Source of the DNA: Bacteroides_E sp964528875
GTDB taxonomy: Bacteria; Bacteroidota; Bacteroidia; Bacteroidales; Bacteroidaceae
Reading direction: 5' to 3'
DNA: 21,684 bases
NCBI GenBank assembly: GCA_964528875.1
Contig: CAZGUI010000041.1
Span: 1 to 21,684, forward strand
Every line of letters begins with the position of its first letter. Position 1 is the stretch's first letter. This document shows, one piece after another, positions 16,346 to 21,684 of the stretch. The position numbers were made by a program, and so were the translations under genes. Under the pieces are notes generated by a model. It worked only from the letters and a program-made list of their open reading frames with translations, was not told the origin of the DNA and did no database searches.

Positions 16346-16388
16346 TTAAATAATTAGTGCAACTTCTAATTGCTTGATTATTAAAATG

Positions 16389-16396
16389 CAAATTTA
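16389..16396 (-). promoter_or_regulatory. Candidate -7 box for phoH
   Basis: The minus-strand sequence TAAATTTG fits TAnnTTTG and lies 44 nt upstream of the phoH ATG. No TTG is seen 19-21 nt further upstream, so this rests on the -7 box alone. It is in the only divergent region of the window, which makes a promoter here expected. Confidence 0.45.
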
Positions 16397-16474
16397 ATGA
16401 ATTCCTTTGGAATCTATGGAGTATATTTTGAATAAATTTGTAGGTTTAGATTTATTCAAGGGCAATATTTTAAC

Positions 16475-16482
16475 TATCTTTG
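16475..16482 (+). promoter_or_regulatory. Candidate -7 box for the DUF5715 gene
   Basis: TATCTTTG matches TAnnTTTG and is followed by GCG, a common Bacteroidota context. It lies 33 nt before the ATG at 16515. The -33 element is weak (TTTA or TTAT 19-20 nt upstream). Transcription would begin near 16489, which excludes the upstream TTG start at 16407. Confidence 0.55.
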
Positions 16483-16514
16483 CGCGAATTTACTACGCGA
16501 TAAAGTTTATTATT

Positions 16515-17180
16515 ATGCTAAATAAAGGACGATTATTTTCTAAAGGAGCTTTGTTATTATTACTTGCTTTGATTCTTTTTACTCAATGCTCTTTTTTTTC
16601 TAAAAAGCACAATACCCCTAGAAACATAAAAGGTGTAATTAGTTATAAACGTTCTTTTGGAGATCTAAACCCTTTGCACCTTGAAATAGCTAAAAAAAGA
16701 GGTGTTGATCCGCATTCCACTCGTGAAAATCTGGATATGAAGAAACTAAAAAAAATAGAGACTAATAAATGGTATGTCGTAGATTCTTTAACCCACTCTG
16801 TTCCTTATTTAGTGCCTAATGCTTATAACTTGTTGGAATTAATTGGTGTAAATTTTAGAGACTCTTTAGCGTCAAAAGGATTAAATCCTTATTCCATTAT
16901 TGTTACCTCTGTACTTCGTACCCAAGATGATGTTAAACGTTTACGAAAGAGAAACATCAATGCATCTGCCAATTCTGCTCACTGTTATGGAACAACTTTT
17001 GATGTGAGTTGGAAACGTTACGAACAGATTCCTCATCGTTGGGGTAGAGAAATGGAAACTGTAAGCTCCGATACGTTGAAATTGGTGTTGTCCGAAGTGC
17101 TACGTGACTTAAAAAAAGAGGAGCTTTGTTACATTAAATATGAACTGAAACAAGGATGTTTTCACATCACAGCTCGTTAA
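16515..17180 (+). CDS. DUF5715-type putative lipoprotein with M15-like zinc site
   Basis: This 221-residue exported protein resembles the DUF5715 family found near truA in Bacteroidales. A hydrophobic N-terminus (12-23) ends in LFTQC, so Cys25 could be a lipoprotein cysteine, although Gln at -1 is unusual for a lipobox. The rest contains the pattern of the peptidase M15 / VanY fold: SVLRTQDDVKRL, then SANSAHCYGTTFDVSW (His156 and Asp163 as likely zinc ligands), and CFHITAR at the end (His217). This is the SxHxxGxxxD...H arrangement of D-Ala-D-Ala carboxypeptidases, so peptidoglycan or a related cell-wall substrate is plausible but not shown. A longer reading from TTG 16407 is in frame, but it would start before the promoter. 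The gene lies 27 nt before truA and probably shares its transcript. Confidence 0.82.
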   Translation: MLNKGRLFSKGALLLLLALILFTQCSFFSKKHNTPRNIKGVISYKRSFGDLNPLHLEIAKKRGVDPHSTRENLDMKKLKKIETNKWYVVDSLTHSVPYLVPNAYNLLELIGVNFRDSLASKGLNPYSIIVTSVLRTQDDVKRLRKRNINASANSAHCYGTTFDVSWKRYEQIPHRWGREMETVSSDTLKLVLSEVLRDLKKEELCYIKYELKQGCFHITAR

Positions 17181-17207
17181 AAAATCATTCGATTAAAGAA
17201 TAGTATT

Positions 17208-17972
17208 ATGCAACGTTATTTTATCTATTTATCATACGATGGAACCAATTACAACGGTTGGCAAATACAACCGAACGGGGTTACTGTCCAGGAAAAACTA
17301 ATAGCGGGCTTGGAGCTTATGTTGCAGGAAAAAGTTACTGTCATGGGAGCAGGTAGAACCGATACTAAAGTTCATGCCAAAATGATGGTCGCCCATTTCG
17401 ATACGGTAAAAGAAAAATTGGATATTCCTCTTTTGATTCACAAGCTCAACTGTTTTTTACCAAAAGATATTGCTGTTCATAACATTGTTAAAGTGCATAA
17501 TGATGCTCACGCTCGTTTTAATGCAACCGAAAGAACCTATCATTACTATCTTACGTTTAAGAAATCTCCATTCAATAGAGATTATGCCTGGCGAATTGCG
17601 AACTATCCCAACATAGATTTAATGAATGAGGCAGCCCACTACTTGTTGAATTATTCTGATTTTACTAGCTTTAGTAAAGTACATACAAGTGTAAAAACAA
17701 ATGTTTGTTCCATAAAAGAAGCCCATTGGGATGTAATAGATGAAATAAATTGGCGATTTACCATTCGAGCCGATCGCTTTTTGCGAAATATGGTACGTTC
17801 CATTGTAGGAACTTTATTAGATGTAGGCTATGAAAAGATTTCAATAGATGATTTTTGTAAAATCATAGAAAGTAAAAATAGATGTGATGCCGGAGCGTCT
17901 GTACCTGGACACGGTTTGTTTTTAGTCAATGTGAAGTATCCCGAATCTCTGTTTATAGAAGATAACTTGTGA
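17208..17972 (+). CDS. truA: tRNA pseudouridine(38-40) synthase TruA
   Basis: TruA converts uridines 38, 39 and 40 of the anticodon stem to pseudouridine in many tRNAs. The 254-residue protein has the catalytic Asp52 in GAGRTDTKVHA (47-57), the invariant motif of the family. Also present are the N-terminal strand YLSYDGTNYNGWQIQPN (7-23), HARFNATERTYHYYL in the middle, and RADRFLRNMVRSIVGTLLDVG near residue 196. The length is normal. The gene sits between the DUF5715 gene and an EamA gene (4 nt later). With miaA at the other end of the window, this makes two anticodon-loop modification enzymes. Confidence 0.97.
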   Translation: MQRYFIYLSYDGTNYNGWQIQPNGVTVQEKLIAGLELMLQEKVTVMGAGRTDTKVHAKMMVAHFDTVKEKLDIPLLIHKLNCFLPKDIAVHNIVKVHNDAHARFNATERTYHYYLTFKKSPFNRDYAWRIANYPNIDLMNEAAHYLLNYSDFTSFSKVHTSVKTNVCSIKEAHWDVIDEINWRFTIRADRFLRNMVRSIVGTLLDVGYEKISIDDFCKIIESKNRCDAGASVPGHGLFLVNVKYPESLFIEDNL

Positions 17973-17976
17973 TGAT

Positions 17977-18876
17977 ATGTGGTTGTTATTAGCCTTTGTG
18001 TCTGCTGCTTTACTCGGTTTTTATGATGTTTGTAAAAAGAGAGCTCTAGCCAATAATTCGGTACTTATTGTTCTTTTTTTGAATACACTTTTTTCCAGTT
18101 TAATCTTTCTACCTTTTATTTTAGGCTCATTGCCTACTGCATCGCCTTTAATAGGTACCTTACTTGAAGTACCTGTACAACCACTGAGTGCACACGCTTA
18201 TGTGCTATTGAAGTCGTGTATAGTACTTACTTCTTGGATATTTGGTTATTATGGAATGAAATACTTACCCATAACTATTGTTGGTCCAATTAATGCCACG
18301 CGTCCGGTTATGGTACTTGTTGGTGCGATGTTACTATTTGGTGAACGATTAAATCTATTGCAATGGGTGGGAGTACTTTTGGCTATTTTTTCTTTTTTTA
18401 TGTTGAGTCGTTCAGGAAAGAAAGAGGGGATAGATTTTAAACACAACAAATGGATTTTCTTTGTTGTTTTTGCTGCCGTGATGGGGGCTATTAGTGGGTT
18501 GTACGATAAATTCTTAATGCAACGCCTCAATCCCTTTTTTGTACAGTCTTGGTTTACTCTTTATCAGGTATTACTGATGGGACCTATTTTATTGTTTTTA
18601 TGGTGGCCCCAGCGAAATAAGACTACCCCCTTTCAATGGCGTTGGAGTATCTTATTTATCTCAATTTTTCTTTCTGCTGCCGACTTTGCATATTTCTATG
18701 CACTCAGTTTAGATGGAGCACTTATCTCTGTTATCTCTATGGTTAGAAGAGGGAGCGTAGTTGTTTCCTTCCTCTTTGGAGCTCTTCTTTTCCGGGAGAA
18801 AAACTTAAAAAGTAAAGCCTTGGACTTGTTGTTTGTTTTAGTTGGTCTGTTCTTCTTATATATTGGGTCAAAATAA
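17977..18876 (+). CDS. EamA/DMT-family transporter
   Basis: This is a 299-residue inner-membrane protein with about ten hydrophobic segments and two EamA repeats. The N-terminal segment is MWLLLAFVSAALLGFYDVCK. PITIVGPINATRPVMVLVGA in the first repeat and SMVRRGSVVVSFLFGALLF in the second are the conserved helix-4 regions of such exporters. The N-terminal WLLLAF...YDVCKKRAL is close to a subgroup of DMT proteins in Bacteroidetes, whereas the other EamA gene (11053-11946) is of a different subgroup. The substrate is unknown. The start is the ATG 4 nt after truA; an earlier overlapping ATG leads to a short frame with an early stop. No clear terminator follows. Confidence 0.92.
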   Translation: MWLLLAFVSAALLGFYDVCKKRALANNSVLIVLFLNTLFSSLIFLPFILGSLPTASPLIGTLLEVPVQPLSAHAYVLLKSCIVLTSWIFGYYGMKYLPITIVGPINATRPVMVLVGAMLLFGERLNLLQWVGVLLAIFSFFMLSRSGKKEGIDFKHNKWIFFVVFAAVMGAISGLYDKFLMQRLNPFFVQSWFTLYQVLLMGPILLFLWWPQRNKTTPFQWRWSILFISIFLSAADFAYFYALSLDGALISVISMVRRGSVVVSFLFGALLFREKNLKSKALDLLFVLVGLFFLYIGSK

Positions 18877-18960
18877 AAGAGTGATGGATTGAATCCGAGC
18901 TTTACCCTACTTTTATGAGTTTCTATTAGGCAATTTAAAGTTAATTGTAATTGTTTCTTT

Positions 18961-18989
18961 AATCAATAATATGTAATTATTGTTTGATT
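18961..18989. promoter_or_regulatory. Imperfect palindrome upstream of the barrel receptor
   Basis: aatcaa (18961-18966) and ttgatt (18984-18989) are the outer arms, with an aata/tatt inner pair of arms. Mismatches and a bulge separate the two pairs. It ends 5 nt before the -7 box, so a regulator could bind there. The sequence is AT-rich, so chance is a real alternative. Confidence 0.3.
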
Positions 18990-18993
18990 CATC

Positions 18994-19001
18994 TATCTTT
19001 G
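18994..19001 (+). promoter_or_regulatory. Candidate -7 box of the barrel receptor
   Basis: TATCTTTG matches TAnnTTTG exactly and lies 28 nt before the ATG. The -33 element is not clear (TATG at 20 nt). Transcription would start near 19008. Confidence 0.55.
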
Positions 19002-19029
19002 GAGCGATACTCTTTTTTGTTAATCAATA

Positions 19030-21429
19030 ATGAAAGAAAAAGAAGAAATGATTAATCAGAACAACTTAAGAATATTACTGTTTGTATTGCTTTTCCTTAG
19101 AATAGGATTAAAAATGCAAGCTTTGACCATAAAAAAAACCCTTCAAACATCTCCTGAATATCGTTATACAGGATATGTAAAAGATAGCATTTCAGGAGAG
19201 CCATTGGTCTATGCAACGGTTTCTTTTGCAAATGAAAAAGAGGAATGGATGCGTAGTGGAGTTACTAATGATTCAGGATTTTTTGAAGTTGCTTTAGATC
19301 AGTTGGCCGTTTCCGTAAAAATTAGTTTTGTAGGATACACAACATACAGACAAAGCTTAGGCTCAGAAGAATTTGATTTAGGAGAAATCTTGTTAGCTAC
19401 TGATGGGCAGTTACTCGATGAGGTTTCTGTTTCAGCTAGTGCTGTGGAGTATAAAATTGACCGGTTGTCACATCTAATAACGGAAAAGATGCGCAGTAAG
19501 GCTTCTAATGCACAGGAACTATTAGATCAGATTCACGGGGTGCGTTTTGATAAATTATCGAACACTATTAAAGTAGGTAGTGAAACGGCTGTGTTACTTT
19601 TAGTGGAAGGGGTGCAATATTCGCAAGAGTATATAAAAAATCTTTCACCTGATAGAATAGCTAAAGTGGAGGTGGTAACGGAACCATCGGGTAGGTTTCT
19701 TGCCGACGGATATGGAGCAATCATTAATTTTATATTGAAAGAGGATTATCAAGGCTATGATATCCGTTTGAGTAATTTTTCCATGATCAGTTTGGCCGGC
19801 TATAATGGCAAAGACTGGCTCATCAACGATCAACCAAGTGTTGGTGTTACCTATACTAAGGACAAATGGAATGTTTTTGCAAACTATGGTTATGCCAATA
19901 TTCATATGAATACTCCCGTATGGAAGAATCAAAGCTATGTAGGGGTACAAGATGTTTGGTCAGAAAAGACAGGGAAAGACAATCCGAATAATCAATACGG
20001 CTATCAGTCTAATTACTTGGTTTTTGGTGTAAACTATCAACTACTACCTAAGCATACACTTTCTTTTCAAGGGGATTATACTTTTCAGAACATCAACGAT
20101 GATTATTTATTTGACCAACACGTAAAGACTTGGGATTCAGATGCTGTTTTACCCTCTGTTTCAAATACAAAGAATAAAACCCGAGATAAGGATTATGTAG
20201 GAACTCTTTTTTATAAAGGAGAAATTGGAGAGAAAATAAAGTTATATAGTGACTTTACCTATAACTATTACTCCAACAACATAAATAATAAGTTTACTCA
20301 GAATGAGTCTTTCTTGCACGAGAATCTGTATAGAGAAAACAAAAGGTTCACTAACTTTAATGTGGAGGGAGATTATACTTTCTCTTCCAACTTTTCTTTG
20401 AGTTTAGGTTATGCTAACATCTGGAGGAAATATAGCTCAAAAAGAGAATCAGGGGAGCAAATGTTGGATTATTCGGAGCATAGGAATCAGCTATTTACCT
20501 ATTTTTCGTATCGTGCCAATGATAAATTGAACATAAAAGTAGGAGGAACTCTTGAATACCTAAATAGAGATAGTGAACAAAGAAAAGGCTTTTGGAATGT
20601 ACAACCTTATTTTCAGTTGAACTATAAAGCCAATCAGACGGTCAATATGAATCTCTCTTATTTAACCAATAGTTATTATCCTTCATTGTATCAACTAAGT
20701 CCTATGACTACAGCTATTGATTCCTTAATGATGCAAAGTGGAAATTCTAACTTAAAATCGGCTGTGCGCCATACTGTATCGGCTAAGATTACTTTATGGG
20801 ATCGATTGACCTTTAATCCAATGTTTAAATATACGCCGAAGCGAATGAGTGAAATCTATACCCAAGAAGAGAGAGGATATATCAGTACATTTGCCAATAT
20901 CAAGTTGAAACAGTTTGTACTGCAAGCCACTTACGATCAACCCTTAGGACAATATTTTAGTTTGAGCAGTAATGTTGCTTTTTATCGCGATAAGGTAAGC
21001 TATAAAGAAATTAGTAACTCGTATTCAGGATGGCTACTGGATGCTGATGTGAGCTACTTCAATCCTCGCTGGAGTTTAGGTGCTTCAGTAGGGTATTATC
21101 GGAGTATAGATAAGGGCGCTTTATTACAAGGCTATCAAATGGTCAATATGGATTCTTGGATGCTATCTGTTCAGAAACAGTTCTGGCAACAAAGGGTCTC
21201 TGTGATGGTATCTTATTTTCCTCCTATACATTGGGGGGTGCGTGATGAGTTAAAAAAGGAAATCCAAACTCCTTTCTATACGGAAAAATTAATTCAAAGT
21301 CTGAAACCTTATCGTAACTTATTGATGGTAAGCTGTAGCATCCGTTTCAATAGCGGAAAAACTAGAAGTTCCGGGAAAAAATCTTCTGTTGAACGAGAAC
21401 AACGAGCAGTTAGAGCAGCAGGCTTTTAA
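19030..21429 (+). CDS. TonB-dependent-receptor-like outer membrane beta-barrel protein
   Basis: This 799-residue outer-membrane protein has an N-terminal signal peptide (about residues 13-30). A carboxypeptidase-regulatory-like beta-sandwich follows (about 46-125, including YVKDSISGEPLVYATVSF and ISFVGYTTYR). Next is a plug-like domain (about 130-240; LDEVSVSASAV, then VEVVTEPSGRFLADGYGAIINFIL). A C-terminal barrel (about 240-775) is rich in aromatic alternating strands and ends with a short basic tail and a final Phe. It belongs to the outer-membrane beta-barrel group close to TonB-dependent receptors. No SusD, FecR or sigma gene adjoins it, so the ligand is unknown. The start may be the ATG six codons later (19048). 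It is monocistronic as far as the window shows. Confidence 0.9.
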   Translation: MKEKEEMINQNNLRILLFVLLFLRIGLKMQALTIKKTLQTSPEYRYTGYVKDSISGEPLVYATVSFANEKEEWMRSGVTNDSGFFEVALDQLAVSVKISFVGYTTYRQSLGSEEFDLGEILLATDGQLLDEVSVSASAVEYKIDRLSHLITEKMRSKASNAQELLDQIHGVRFDKLSNTIKVGSETAVLLLVEGVQYSQEYIKNLSPDRIAKVEVVTEPSGRFLADGYGAIINFILKEDYQGYDIRLSNFSMISLAGYNGKDWLINDQPSVGVTYTKDKWNVFANYGYANIHMNTPVWKNQSYVGVQDVWSEKTGKDNPNNQYGYQSNYLVFGVNYQLLPKHTLSFQGDYTFQNINDDYLFDQHVKTWDSDAVLPSVSNTKNKTRDKDYVGTLFYKGEIGEKIKLYSDFTYNYYSNNINNKFTQNESFLHENLYRENKRFTNFNVEGDYTFSSNFSLSLGYANIWRKYSSKRESGEQMLDYSEHRNQLFTYFSYRANDKLNIKVGGTLEYLNRDSEQRKGFWNVQPYFQLNYKANQTVNMNLSYLTNSYYPSLYQLSPMTTAIDSLMMQSGNSNLKSAVRHTVSAKITLWDRLTFNPMFKYTPKRMSEIYTQEERGYISTFANIKLKQFVLQATYDQPLGQYFSLSSNVAFYRDKVSYKEISNSYSGWLLDADVSYFNPRWSLGASVGYYRSIDKGALLQGYQMVNMDSWMLSVQKQFWQQRVSVMVSYFPPIHWGVRDELKKEIQTPFYTEKLIQSLKPYRNLLMVSCSIRFNSGKTRSSGKKSSVEREQRAVRAAGF

Positions 21430-21684
21430 CTTCTTTCAAGTTGGATTGGAATACTTGTTAATTCTTTTTTGTTTATAGCAACAAAAGGTTTCGACTGTTC
21501 GTTTTACTCTAACGAAGTCACTTTGGATTTCTAAGAACAAAGTTAATGTTGTTTCTAATCTAAACTTTTCTCCCTTTATTACTGGATAAGAATTTAGATT
21601 AATGTATTTTGGTGGAAAATACAGAAGTTTACCTTAAATAATATAAGTCATGTTTTGATGATTAATGAAAAATCAGACATAGAA
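21430..21684. other. Intergenic region running off the window
   Basis: These 255 nt contain no credible gene. I see a weak hairpin near 21438-21458 (caagt/acttg) followed by a T-rich stretch, which may end the receptor transcript. A perfect 9-bp inverted repeat, taatctaaa/tttagatta, lies at 21556-21564 and 21593-21601 with a 28-nt loop. A minus-strand TAACTTTG box lies at 21538-21545. None of these is conclusive. Confidence 0.6.

Larger units (their letters stand above)
18959..19031 (+). repeat. 12-nt direct repeat flanking a promoter
   Basis: The sequence ttaatcaataat occurs at 18959-18970 and again at 19020-19031, where it runs into the receptor ATG. The copies are 61 nt apart and bracket the -7 box. 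Their role is unknown. Confidence 0.5.

Noticed and set aside
16407..16514. N-terminal extension of the DUF5715 protein from a TTG codon
   Set aside because: The start would be TTG, it lies upstream of the promoter box at 16475-16482, and the signal peptide follows the ATG at 16515.
18884..18899. Hairpin ggatt/aatcc as terminator after the second EamA gene
   Set aside because: The loop would be one base, or three with a 4-bp stem, and no T-run follows directly.
19030..21429. SusC of a polysaccharide utilisation locus
   Set aside because: No SusD follows, at about 800 residues it is shorter than typical SusC (about 1000), and no glycoside hydrolase is present.

Overview
The window reads as a chromosomal segment of a low-GC Bacteroidota, most likely order Bacteroidales. 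The evidence is a fused LpxC-FabZ enzyme, Bacteroidota-type promoters (-7 box TAnnTTTG, with a spaced TTG upstream in the best case), menaquinone rather than ubiquinone context for the UbiE-type methyltransferase, and a DUF5715-type protein next to truA. A TonB-receptor-like outer-membrane barrel with an N-terminal carboxypeptidase-regulatory-like domain also fits. I cannot fix genus or family from the sequence alone.

Layout. I count 21 protein genes and no RNA genes, insertion sequences or CRISPR. Seventeen genes (102-16345) lie on the minus strand and are tightly packed. Read in the direction of transcription (right to left), the first series is phoH, purC, menG, aroE, an alpha/beta hydrolase, an EamA exporter, a TPM-domain protein and lemA. 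It closes at a perfect 12-bp hairpin (9433-9464). A good promoter (9389-9419) then starts purM, prfA, pyrF and an HD phosphohydrolase. A third series holds the lipid A genes lpxD, lpxC-fabZ and lpxA, ending at a strong intrinsic terminator (1657-1683). Last come a pRiA4b ORF3-like gene and miaA. At about 16.35-16.51 kb there is a divergent promoter region. To its right the plus strand carries a DUF5715/M15-like putative lipoprotein, truA, a second EamA transporter and, after its own promoter, an outer-membrane beta-barrel receptor.

How the genes work together. lpxA, lpxC and lpxD give the first three acyl-chain steps of lipid A, and the FabZ half supplies the 3-hydroxyacyl/enoyl-ACP dehydratase that competes for the same substrate. 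purM, purC and pyrF belong to de novo purine and pyrimidine synthesis. aroE and menG belong to the shikimate and menaquinone routes. miaA, truA and prfA serve translation. The remainder are envelope proteins (LemA, TPM protein, DUF5715 protein, barrel receptor), two small-molecule exporters and two enzymes of unassigned substrate.

I did not find a clear new multi-gene system. The points most worth a second look are the TPM protein with a zinc ribbon between its membrane segment and Gly-rich tail, the apparently domesticated pRiA4b ORF3-like gene, the DUF5715 protein with an M15-like zinc-site pattern, and the palindrome plus repeated 12-mer around the promoter of the barrel receptor. No gene-free stretch exceeds 300 bases. 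The largest are 21430-21684 (255 nt, running off the window), 16346-16514 and 18877-19029.
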